Below, one piece after another: positions 41,553 to 48,280 of a stretch of DNA of 48,280 nucleotides. Under the pieces are notes generated by a model. It searched no databases and was not told the DNA's origin. It saw only the letters and a list, made by a program, of their open reading frames with translations. The position numbers and the translations under genes were made by a program. Positions within the stretch are counted from its first letter, which is position 1, and each line of letters opens with the position of its first letter. This DNA is from an uncultured Neglectibacter sp. Lineage in GTDB: Bacteria > Bacillota > Clostridia > Oscillospirales > Acutalibacteraceae. The stretch spans positions 1 to 48,280 of the forward strand of contig CAJFEW010000006.1 in NCBI GenBank assembly GCA_904374805.1. Direction: 5' to 3'.

Positions 41553-42591
41553 TGTAAAAAAAGAAAAACAGGGAGTTCTGGCCCGCTTTCAGGAACTGTG
41601 GAAAACCACGCCCCTGTTCAGTACGGGTATTGCTTTAATCGTTATGGTGGTGGTCCAGACGCTGGCCCTCACATTCAACTCCAGCTATGACTCCTTTGGC
41701 GGCTGGTTTATGAACTGGCTGAACAACTGGATTTCCCTTCTGAGGGGCAATGCCGCCATTGGCATCATCTCCCTGGGCATGACGTTTGTCATCATTTCCG
41801 GGGGCATTGACCTGTCTGTGGGCTCTGTCTACGTGGCGGTGGGCGCCTTTACCATGGTCCTGTTGGATACCGGTGCAGGCGGCTGGCTGGGGGCCCTCGG
41901 TCTGGGCGGAGTTCCCGCTATCCTCATCGCGCTGGTTGCGGCCATGCTGTTTGGAAGCCTGCTGGGGGAAGGGAACGGTTTGCTGATTTCCTACGGCAAA
42001 ATGCCGCCCTTCATTGCCACGTTGGGTTCCATGCAGATTCTTCGGAGTGTGACCCAGTACTTTATGAAAACCCAAAGCCCCTCTCTTCCGGACGGCTATA
42101 AGGAAATCGCCCGGTTTTCTATCGGCGGTCAGCAGCTGATGCCCATTCTTTACTGGGCGATTGCCGCTGCAGTCATGTACTTTGTGTCCAAGCACACCAC
42201 CTTTGGCCGTTACGTGTATGCCATTGGCTCGAACGAGCGCACCACCCGGCTTTCCGGTGTGAACGTGCGGAAAGTGAAGCGCCGGGTTTACGCCCTCACC
42301 GGTCTGTTGGTGGCCATTGCCGCCATCATCCAGACCTCCCGTATTGGCTCCATGGACTATGCCAGCGCTGGCAGCGGTTTTGAAATGGACGCCATTGCGG
42401 CGGTGATTGTTGGCGGCACCAGCATGTCCGGTGGCCGCGGCTCTGTGATCGGCACCGTATTCGGCACCCTCATTGTAGCGGTGATGAACAACTTGCTGAA
42501 TCTGATCGGTGTGGACCCCTATCTGAGTTCCGCATTTAAGGGCGCCATTATTATCTGCGCCGTGCTGCTGCAAAGAAAGGACAACAATTAA
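41545..42591 (+). CDS. Sugar ABC transporter permease (RbsC-like)
   Basis: The 348-residue permease has about nine hydrophobic helices and the CUT2 signature FVIISGGIDLSVGSVYVAVG, plus GNGLLISYGKMPPFIATLG, YAIGSNERTTRLSGVNV and IVGGTSMSGGRGSVIGT. The first helix is preceded by 20 basic residues. The GTG at 41545 lies 8 bases upstream of the ATPase stop and follows GAGAGGG; an in-frame ATG at 41515 is too far inside that gene. The operon ends here, and a new promoter for the aldolase begins within 15 bases. Confidence 0.93.
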   Translation: MDNVKKEKQGVLARFQELWKTTPLFSTGIALIVMVVVQTLALTFNSSYDSFGGWFMNWLNNWISLLRGNAAIGIISLGMTFVIISGGIDLSVGSVYVAVGAFTMVLLDTGAGGWLGALGLGGVPAILIALVAAMLFGSLLGEGNGLLISYGKMPPFIATLGSMQILRSVTQYFMKTQSPSLPDGYKEIARFSIGGQQLMPILYWAIAAAVMYFVSKHTTFGRYVYAIGSNERTTRLSGVNVRKVKRRVYALTGLLVAIAAIIQTSRIGSMDYASAGSGFEMDAIAAVIVGGTSMSGGRGSVIGTVFGTLIVAVMNNLLNLIGVDPYLSSAFKGAIIICAVLLQRKDNN

Positions 42592-42602
42592 CGCGCGGGG
42601 AG

Positions 42603-42631
42603 TTGATTTTTCCCGGTTTGTCCAGTATAAT
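42603..42631 (+). promoter_or_regulatory. Promoter of the aldolase gene
   Basis: TTGATT (42603-42608), 17 bases and TATAAT (42626-42631) lie about 40 bases before the ATG at 42672, separating its expression from the transporter operon. Confidence 0.72.
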
Positions 42632-42671
42632 AAAATCAGTCAAAATTCTACCGTTTTGGGAGGCACGCTTT

Positions 42672-43535
42672 ATGTTAGTTTCCGCAAAAGAAATGCTGCA
42701 AAAGGCCAAGGCTGGCAAATATGCTGTTGGCCAGTTTAACATCAACAACCTGGAGTGGACCAAGGCAATCCTGCTCACTGCACAGGAGTGCAATTCCCCT
42801 GTGATTCTGGGTGTGTCCGAGGGCGCCGGCAAGTATATGTGCGGCTATAACACTGTCGTCGGTATGGTGAACGGCATGCTCAAGACCCTGAACATCACGG
42901 TGCCCGTGGCTCTGCATCTGGATCACGGCTCCTATGAGGGCGCTCTGCAGGCTATGGAAGACGGCTTCTCTTCCGTCATGTTCGACGGCTCTCATTATCC
43001 CATCGACGAGAACATTGAGAAGACCAAGGAAATTATCCGCATCGCCACGGAAAAGGGCATCTCTGTGGAGGCTGAGGTCGGCGCCATCGGCGGCGAGGAA
43101 GACGGCGTCGTAGGCGGCGGCGAAGTGGCCGATCCCGACGAGTGCAAGATGATTGCTGACCTGGGTGTGACCATGCTGGCTGCCGGCATTGGCAACATCC
43201 ACGGTGTGTATCCTGAAAACTGGACCGGCCTGAACTTTGACGTGCTGGCTAAGATCCAGGAGAAGACCGGCACCATGCCTTTGGTGCTCCACGGCGGCAC
43301 CGGCATTCCTGCCGAGATGGTGAAGCAGGCCATCACCCTGGGCGTTTCCAAGGTGAACGTGAACACCGAATGCCAGCTGTCCTTTGCTGCTGCTACCCGC
43401 AAGTACATTGAGGCTGGCAAGGATCAGCAGGGCAAGGGCTTTGACCCTCGGAAGCTGCTGGCTCCTGGCACGGAAGCCATCAAGGAGACCGTCAAGGAAA
43501 AGATGGAGCTGTTTGGCTCTGTAGGCAAGGCCTAA
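42672..43535 (+). CDS. fba: Class II fructose-bisphosphate aldolase
   Basis: The enzyme splits fructose 1,6-bisphosphate to dihydroxyacetone phosphate and glyceraldehyde 3-phosphate using zinc. The 287-residue protein has the zinc and catalytic residues in ALHLDHGSYEG, the SVMFDGSHYPIDENIEKT block, GNIHGVYP and LVLHGGTGIP, and the phosphate-binding VNVNTECQL. It closely resembles clostridial glycolytic Fba, but tagatose-bisphosphate aldolases share these motifs. Codon bias is strong. The ATG at 42672 follows GGGAGG. Confidence 0.9.
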   Translation: MLVSAKEMLQKAKAGKYAVGQFNINNLEWTKAILLTAQECNSPVILGVSEGAGKYMCGYNTVVGMVNGMLKTLNITVPVALHLDHGSYEGALQAMEDGFSSVMFDGSHYPIDENIEKTKEIIRIATEKGISVEAEVGAIGGEEDGVVGGGEVADPDECKMIADLGVTMLAAGIGNIHGVYPENWTGLNFDVLAKIQEKTGTMPLVLHGGTGIPAEMVKQAITLGVSKVNVNTECQLSFAAATRKYIEAGKDQQGKGFDPRKLLAPGTEAIKETVKEKMELFGSVGKA

Positions 43536-43552
43536 GGAATTGTAATTCTAAG

Positions 43553-43586
43553 GAGGGCATGGGTTTCCATGCCCTCTTTTGTTTTG
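43553..43586 (+). terminator. Terminator of the aldolase gene
   Basis: GAGGGCATGG (43553-43562) pairs with CCATGCCCTC (43567-43576) with a 4-base loop, followed by TTTTGTTTTG. Confidence 0.9.
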
Positions 43587-43632
43587 CTTTCAGGTTGCTG
43601 GCAGGCCTGGTCCTGGGGTCCGCCGGAGGTTC

Positions 43633-43661
43633 TTGTGTTTTTGCTGAGCCTGTGGTATAAT
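43633..43661 (+). promoter_or_regulatory. Promoter of the pseudokinase-WYL unit
   Basis: TTGTGT (43633-43638), 17 bases and TATAAT (43656-43661) predict a leader of about 65 bases before the ATG at 43733. The repeated string CATAGAAATTT (43665 and 43696) occurs twice in the leader. Confidence 0.72.
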
Positions 43662-43732
43662 TACATAGAAATTTCGTGTCCGCCCTTTCTTTCTCATAGA
43701 AATTTGGTGAAAGGGTGAACCTGGAGGGGAAC

Positions 43733-45337
43733 ATGGAGAGCAATCTGTGCATGAATTGTTTTGCCGGCCTAGAGTCCGGAAGCGCTACCTGCCCGGCCTG
43801 CGGCTGGGACAACACAAACACACAGCCGGAGCAGGCCTTGGAGTATCTGTGTATAGTTGCCTCTCGTTACCAGGTGGGACGGGTCAAAGCCAGGAACGGG
43901 GAAGGCTTTACGTACGCTGCCTTAGATCTGACCACCCACAAGGAAGTGGAGCTGCGGGAGTTCTTTCCGGACGCCTTGGCGGAGCGGGCCAAGGACGGTG
44001 TGCGGGTAATCCCCTTTCAAGGGCAGGAAGACGCTTTTGAAGACTGCTTGGACGCTTTCGTGGAACTGATGAAAAACGTCAGCCGCTTGCGGGAGGTGTC
44101 CGTCGTTCACTCGGTCCTCGATATTTTTGAAGAAAACTACACAGCCTACGCTGTCTATGAATTTGTGCCATCCGTCACCCTTCGGCGCTATGTGGGGGGA
44201 GTGGGGGGCAGCTTGCCTTGGAACACTGCCAACCCCATGTTCCTGCCAGTGCTGACAGCCCTTGGGCTGTTCAATTCCTTAGGGGTTTCCCATTTGGGAA
44301 TTTCTCCCGATACCCTGCGGGTAACCAAAGACGCCACACTGCTGATCACCGGATTTTCCATTCCCGCTGCTCGCCGGGCCGGCACGCCTTTGGCAGCAGA
44401 CTTGGCGCCGGGCTGCGCTGCCTTGGAGCAGTTTAGCGCCAAAGCCACCTGTGGGGAGATCAGCGATGTGTATGGATTTGCCGCCACCTTGTTTTTTGCT
44501 CTGACCGGAGAAACACCGGCGGACGCTCCCAGGCGGTTAAAAGATCCCAAGCTTATGATTTCTAAAGACGTGCTCCATTCGCTGCCGCCCTTTGCTGTAA
44601 CGGCCCTGGCAAACGCTCTGCAGGTGCGGCCGGCTCAACGCACCGCCAGTTTTGAGCGGTTCAAAACAGAGCTTTCCGCTGCACCCACTCTTGCTGCAGA
44701 GGTGGATCAAACAGAGGCCATCCGCCGCATTCCGCCTCTGGATATCCACGTTCCTCAGGGGCGGGGCCTGCCTCCCTTTGTTTGGCTCATAGGGTCCGGT
44801 GTGGTGACTTTGGTGGCCTTGGTGATTGTGGCCTCCCTGTGGATGGGGGACCGGGGCATGTCCTTTTCCGATTTAACCCAGCTTTTTTCCGAGAGCAGTT
44901 CCTCCGTTCCCATGGAAACAGTGCCTAACTTGGTCAACACCAATTACGAAGAGTGCCTGCAAAAAGTGGAGAGTGGGGAATACCCCTTTCAGCTGGAGAT
45001 AACCGAGCAGGAATTCAACGAAACCGTTGCAGAGGGTTGCATCAGCAGTCAGGTCCCCTTCTCTGGAGAGCCCATTCCCGAAAATGGCGTGGTGACTGTG
45101 ACAGTCAGCCGGGGCAGCGCCCAGCGGACCCTGCCGGATTACACCGGCGTCAGCTATGAAAAGCTGGAAGAGCTCCTCACGGATAACGGCTTTGTACCCC
45201 AGCGGGTGGAAGAAGCCAGCGAGGATATTGAGGCGGGCTATGTGGTGCGGTATGAGGGCCACGCAGCGGGAGACTCTCTGGACTATGGATCTTCCATAAC
45301 GGTGGTGGTCAGCACCGGTCCTGCTGTGGCTGAATGA
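43733..45337 (+). CDS. Zinc-ribbon pseudokinase with TM helix and PASTA domains
   Basis: The 534-residue protein has an N-terminal zinc ribbon (Cys6, Cys9, Cys20, Cys23), a kinase-like domain (about residues 48-310), a transmembrane helix at about 348-371 and two PASTA units (about 393-530). The kinase fold is recognisable from ALDLTTHKEVELREFFP, YAVYEFVPSVTLRRYVGG and GEISDVYGFAATLFFALTGETP, but key residues are lost. The beta3 lysine is Arg75, HRD is HLG (187-189) and DFG is TGF (206-208). It is therefore probably inactive and acts as a sensor or scaffold. ATG 43733 follows GGAGGGG, which decides it against GTG 43715. A WYL regulator follows after 16 bases. Confidence 0.85.
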   Translation: MESNLCMNCFAGLESGSATCPACGWDNTNTQPEQALEYLCIVASRYQVGRVKARNGEGFTYAALDLTTHKEVELREFFPDALAERAKDGVRVIPFQGQEDAFEDCLDAFVELMKNVSRLREVSVVHSVLDIFEENYTAYAVYEFVPSVTLRRYVGGVGGSLPWNTANPMFLPVLTALGLFNSLGVSHLGISPDTLRVTKDATLLITGFSIPAARRAGTPLAADLAPGCAALEQFSAKATCGEISDVYGFAATLFFALTGETPADAPRRLKDPKLMISKDVLHSLPPFAVTALANALQVRPAQRTASFERFKTELSAAPTLAAEVDQTEAIRRIPPLDIHVPQGRGLPPFVWLIGSGVVTLVALVIVASLWMGDRGMSFSDLTQLFSESSSSVPMETVPNLVNTNYEECLQKVESGEYPFQLEITEQEFNETVAEGCISSQVPFSGEPIPENGVVTVTVSRGSAQRTLPDYTGVSYEKLEELLTDNGFVPQRVEEASEDIEAGYVVRYEGHAAGDSLDYGSSITVVVSTGPAVAE

Positions 45338-45353
45338 GAGAGGGGTGTCCTTT

Positions 45354-46331
45354 GTGCCAAATGTTTCCCTGAAAAAACTGAAACTCCTGTATCTGCTTCA
45401 GATGCTGTGGGAGAACACCGACGATCAACACGCGTTGACTCTTCCCCGCATGTTGGAGGAGTTGGAACGTTTGGGAATTTCTGCAGAGAGGAAAAGTCTG
45501 TACGATGACATAGAAACTCTTCGCCAGTTTGGAGTTCCCATTGAGACCCGCAAAGGACGCACCTTCGAATATTTTATTGCAGAGCGCCCGTTCACCCAGA
45601 GTGATGTGCACTTGTTGGCTGAGTCTGTGCTGCAGGCACCCTTTCTTTCCTCCCACAGAGCTGCGCAGCTGAGAAAAAAGCTGACCTTGCTGGGAAGCGT
45701 CTACCAAGGGGAACAGCTGCTCCAAAGCGGGGGCAGGGAGGAACCGGCGCTTCTAGAACAAGAGGCGGATGAAACCGGCGCCCAGGAGCCGGTTCCGGTG
45801 GAGGAGAGCCCTTCCACGGAAGAGCTGGTGCGGGCTGCTATGGAGCGAGATGTGCAGGTGGTTTTGCAGCTGTCGCCCTGGCGTCTCCACGCCGATGGAA
45901 AGCTGGTGCGTTCCCGCAAAACGGTTGTGGTCAGCCCCTGGAGAATTTTACGGCGCGCTGCTGTTTTGTCTCTGTACGCTTACGGGAGCGAGGAAAAAAG
46001 ATTTCTCTCCCTGCCTCTCGAGGAAATTCACGGGGTGGAGCTGTTGAGCAATCCCAGAGAAGGGGAGAAAAAACTCCCTGGGTGGGAACGGCTGACGCTG
46101 GAGTTTCCTGTGGGACGCTTGGAAGAGGTGTGCCGGTTCTTCGACGGGGCTATGGAAACAGAGCCATTTGGAAAGGGGAAAATCCGGGCGGTGGTGCAGA
46201 CCCAGTTGGATGCAGAATTTTTTGCCTGGCTCTTTTCTCAAGGCCCGGAATTGCGCCTGACCGCCCCCAAGAAGGCTGCGGAGCAATTTCGGGAGCGGGC
46301 AAAATCTTTGGCGAAGGCCTATAAGCCGTGA
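45354..46331 (+). CDS. HTH/WYL-domain transcriptional regulator
   Basis: The 325-residue protein has an N-terminal winged helix-turn-helix (KLKLLYLLQMLWENTDD...RKSLYDDIETLRQFGVPIETRKG, residues 1-70), a charged linker, and a WYL-like sensor domain with SPWRILRRAAVLSLYAYGSEEKRF (from about residue 195). The C-terminal extension has the usual alpha/beta layout (LTLEFPVGRLEEVCRFF). WYL domains sense ligands such as ssDNA or nucleotides in known members; the ligand here is unknown. The start is GTG at 45354, 9 bases after GAGAGGGG; GTG 45345 would overlap the site. It shares the pseudokinase transcript and ends at a terminator (46374). Confidence 0.82.
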   Translation: MPNVSLKKLKLLYLLQMLWENTDDQHALTLPRMLEELERLGISAERKSLYDDIETLRQFGVPIETRKGRTFEYFIAERPFTQSDVHLLAESVLQAPFLSSHRAAQLRKKLTLLGSVYQGEQLLQSGGREEPALLEQEADETGAQEPVPVEESPSTEELVRAAMERDVQVVLQLSPWRLHADGKLVRSRKTVVVSPWRILRRAAVLSLYAYGSEEKRFLSLPLEEIHGVELLSNPREGEKKLPGWERLTLEFPVGRLEEVCRFFDGAMETEPFGKGKIRAVVQTQLDAEFFAWLFSQGPELRLTAPKKAAEQFRERAKSLAKAYKP

Positions 46332-47929
46332 GAGGACGTCTGGGTGTCGAGGTCTCTTCTGTTGTGTTTTGCGGTGCTGCAAAAGCTCTCTTTTGCGGCA
46401 CTTTTTTGTGCTTTTCTCCGGGCTTTTCCAGTGTTTTTCTGCATAAACCCGGTGCAGCCTCCGTAAGACAGCAAAAAGATACTGCCGCACACAAGCAACT
46501 CGCAGCTAATTTCCCACAGCGGCTGGGAGAAAGGAAAGGGGGCCAGCAGCTTCTTTCCTATCCAAAGAGAGAGGCCGGCACACAGCAGGGGAAGGAGCAC
46601 GTGCTGGGACAGGGATAGACGGACTTGTGTCACCTGCAGCAGGCGGTGCAAGCTCAGCGCCGCGTTGAAGATGGTGCTGAAAAACAGGATGCCCACATAG
46701 CTTTCCAACCCGAAAAACCGCAGCAGACACAGCACAAGCGTCACCCGCAGCAGAGAGTCCGCCAAGTTGTATTTCATGGAGTTGAACTGTTCGTCCATGC
46801 CTTTGAGCAGGCTGTCTACCACCACGTCAAGATATACCAAGGGAGCCAAAGGCGCCAGAACCTGCAAATAGGCGCCGGCGTTTTTATTGCCGTACAAGGC
46901 GATTCCCCAGCTATCCCCAAAGGTCAAAAATAGCCCGGCGAAAAAGATCCCAAAGGCTAGCGCCAGCCGCAGGGCCTTTCCTGTAATGTGGGCCACAGCC
47001 CTCTGGTGGTGCAACTCCCGCTCCTTGGCAATTTTGGGAATCAACAGGGAAGCAAAGGAGGAGAGCAGGGAAGAGGGAAAATACAGCATGGGCATGGCCA
47101 TGCCCTGAAGCAATCCGTATTGGGAGAGAGCTCCACTGTAGCTCAAGCCATATTTTTGCAGCTCCTTGGGAATCAGCAGGTTTTCCCCGGTATTCAAAGC
47201 GCTGCGGGCAGCGGAGCTCAAGGTGCAGGGCAGGGCGATGTGGGCCAGTCCCTGGAGGACACCTTTCGCTTTTTCTCGGTTCTTGGGAGTGTTCCGGCGC
47301 AAACTGCTGCGGTAAGCTGCCCAGCTGCACACAAAGGACGTTGCCTCCCCCAAGGTGGAGGCAAGCATGGCGGCAAAGCAGGCTGCCTCCAGGCTTTGGG
47401 GGGCAAATCTCCAAAAAAGGAACACCGTGGCTCCAATGGTCAGCGCCTGCTCCATGGCGTCGGAAAAGGCGGTGGAGAGAGATTCGTCCACCGCTAAAAA
47501 GTACCCTTTCATGCAGGTGCACAGGGACATGAAAGGCAGCCCCACCCCCAAGATTCGCAGGCAAGGCGCCGCCTGGGCGGTTCCTAAAAACACCGCCGCT
47601 GCAGGCTCTGCCAGGAAAAACAGCAGCAGAGCAATGGACAGGCTGACGGAGAGGCAGAACCCAAAGCACCGGGCCACCGTGGAACGCACCACCTGCCGTT
47701 TTCCTGTGGCCATGGCCGCAGTGACCATCCGTGTCACCGCCAGGCTGATGCCTGAGGTGGACAGAGTTACGGTTAAGGTGAAAATGGAGAAGATCAGTTG
47801 ATAGAGGCCCATCCCCGCGGAGCCCATCTCCTGAGAGAGAAAGGAGCGGTAGCCCATGTTGCTGATGCGCAAAAGCAGGGAGACCGCTGTAAGCACGGCC
47901 CCCTGGATCAGAAATTTTTGTTTCGTCAT
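46319..47929 (-). CDS. SpoVB-like MOP-superfamily flippase
   Basis: The 536-residue integral membrane protein belongs to the polysaccharide-biosynthesis/MurJ-like branch of the MOP exporters, close to SpoVB of sporulating Firmicutes. It starts KQKFLIQGAVLTAVSLLLRI, then MGYRSFLSQEMGSAGMGLYQLIF, TLSTSGISLAVTRM and MKGYFLAVDESLSTAFSDAMEQ; about 14 hydrophobic helices can be counted. SpoVB acts in spore cortex precursor transport. The last 40 residues are basic and poorly conserved, and the gene end overlaps the WYL gene on the other strand by 13 bases. ATG 47929 follows GGAGG; other in-frame starts upstream lie in prmA. Confidence 0.88.
   Translation of the reverse strand: MTKQKFLIQGAVLTAVSLLLRISNMGYRSFLSQEMGSAGMGLYQLIFSIFTLTVTLSTSGISLAVTRMVTAAMATGKRQVVRSTVARCFGFCLSVSLSIALLLFFLAEPAAAVFLGTAQAAPCLRILGVGLPFMSLCTCMKGYFLAVDESLSTAFSDAMEQALTIGATVFLFWRFAPQSLEAACFAAMLASTLGEATSFVCSWAAYRSSLRRNTPKNREKAKGVLQGLAHIALPCTLSSAARSALNTGENLLIPKELQKYGLSYSGALSQYGLLQGMAMPMLYFPSSLLSSFASLLIPKIAKERELHHQRAVAHITGKALRLALAFGIFFAGLFLTFGDSWGIALYGNKNAGAYLQVLAPLAPLVYLDVVVDSLLKGMDEQFNSMKYNLADSLLRVTLVLCLLRFFGLESYVGILFFSTIFNAALSLHRLLQVTQVRLSLSQHVLLPLLCAGLSLWIGKKLLAPFPFSQPLWEISCELLVCGSIFLLSYGGCTGFMQKNTGKARRKAQKSAAKESFCSTAKHNRRDLDTQTSSHGL
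46374..46407 (+). terminator. Terminator of the pseudokinase-WYL unit
   Basis: GTGCTGCAAAAG (46374-46385) pairs with CTTTTGCGGCAC (46390-46401), one G-U pair, a 4-base loop and a T6 tail. It lies 42 bases past the WYL stop and inside the C-terminal coding sequence of the opposite flippase gene. Confidence 0.85.
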
Positions 47930-47940
47930 AGCGCCTCCGG

Positions 47941-47969
47941 TTGCAAGGGGATGGGGAATCAGGTATAAT
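47941..47969 (+). promoter_or_regulatory. Promoter of prmA
   Basis: TTGCAA (47941-47946), 17 bases and TATAAT (47964-47969) stand about 32 bases before the ATG at 48002, which has a GAGGGAAG site. The -35 is directly beside the ribosome site of the divergent flippase gene. Confidence 0.75.
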
Positions 47970-48001
47970 ACGGGAAGAAACCGTGAAACGAGGGAAGATC
48001 C

Positions 48002-48280
48002 ATGAATGAGAACTGGACCGAACTGAAAATCAAAGTGCCCGCCCCCCAGGCGGACATTGCCGGCGCCATCGCCAACATGGTGGTGCCCTACGGCATCTAT
48101 ATGGAGGACTACTCCCATTTAGAAGAGGAGGCCATGGAGATTGCCCACATCGACCTCATCGACGAAGAGCTTCTCCAAAAAGACCGGGAGCACGCCATCA
48201 TCCACATCTACATCAGCCCCGAGGCCAACCCCGCCGAGGCTGTCTCCTTCCTGGAGGAGCGCTTCCAGGCGGAAAATATC
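48002..48280 (+). CDS. prmA: Ribosomal protein L11 methyltransferase, N-terminal part
   Basis: PrmA trimethylates ribosomal protein L11. Only the first 93 codons are in the window; the gene runs off the right edge. The visible part starts MNENWTELKIKVP and contains IANMVVPYGIYMEDYSHLEE and IAHIDLIDEELLQKDREHAI, the N-terminal substrate-recognition domain as found in Oscillospiraceae PrmA. The SAM-binding domain is not in the window, so the call rests on the N terminus. Confidence 0.75.
   Translation, partial: MNENWTELKIKVPAPQADIAGAIANMVVPYGIYMEDYSHLEEEAMEIAHIDLIDEELLQKDREHAIIHIYISPEANPAEAVSFLEERFQAENI

Noticed and set aside
43665-43706. Two CATAGAAATTT copies in the pseudokinase leader as a repeat element
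   Set aside because: Only two 11-base copies, AT-rich, with no matching copies elsewhere noticed; too little to call an operator.

Overview
The window is chromosomal DNA from a Gram-positive, endospore-forming member of the Clostridia. The gene content (spoVM, a gerW/ytfJ homologue, a SpoVB-like flippase, a dacF-type carboxypeptidase, remA), the GC-rich codon use (upper 50s percent by eye) and the character of PrmA and YicC suggest an Oscillospiraceae/Ruminococcaceae-type organism. Genus cannot be decided from the sequence. I see no rRNA, tRNA, CRISPR array, insertion sequence, prophage or integrase. Genes are densely packed and no gene-free stretch exceeds 300 bases.

Region 1 (1-5.5 kb, + strand) is a tightly overlapping housekeeping run: nusB, a TsaD/Kae1 paralogue, xseA, xseB, ispA, an RluA-type pseudouridine synthase and a zinc-dependent phospholipase C-like protein. 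rpmB (L28) reads back on the minus strand at 5.7 kb, and back-to-back promoters separate it from the next run.

Region 2 (6.0-11.5 kb, +) holds a site-2 protease, scpA and scpB (scpB apparently starting at CTG), a DUF2953/GerW sporulation pair, a D,D-carboxypeptidase, an RluB-type pseudouridine synthase and a small GNAT-like protein.

Region 3 (11.5-25.2 kb, +) matches the classical Bacillus subtilis yloC-to-spoVM chromosome segment: yicC, remA, gmk, rpoZ, priA, def, fmt, a DUF6440 gene, rsmB, rlmN, stp (prpC), prkC, rsgA (cpgA), thiN, a cysteine-rich membrane microprotein and a 29-codon spoVM. coaBC and rpe, present in Bacillus, are missing, and rpmB has moved away. A clear terminator closes the segment.

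Region 4 (25.2-34.2 kb) is metabolic and accessory: a minus-strand pair of P-loop kinase and GH13_18 sucrose-phosphorylase-like enzyme, divergent from a GH29 alpha-L-fucosidase and a DUF1848 protein. A flavin reductase and a calcium-type P-type ATPase follow.

Region 5 (33.7-38.6 kb) has a minus-strand group (GT-C-like membrane protein, MmcQ/YjbR protein, endonuclease IV, lipocalin-like protein), a divergent arginase-fold protein with an altered metal site, and an MGMT-family protein.

Region 6 (38.7-43.6 kb) is a CUT2-type sugar ABC importer (lipoprotein, double ATPase, permease) followed by an independently promoted class II fructose-bisphosphate aldolase.

Region 7 (43.6-48.3 kb) is a two-gene unit encoding a zinc-ribbon/pseudokinase/PASTA membrane protein and a WYL-type regulator, then a convergent SpoVB-like flippase and the first 93 codons of prmA.

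The most interesting items are the pseudokinase plus WYL-regulator unit, the overlapping Cys-rich microprotein/spoVM pair, the kinase plus GH13_18 pair, and a recurrent TTGCAN-17 bp-TATAAT promoter form. All assignments are from reading the sequence. No database search was run.
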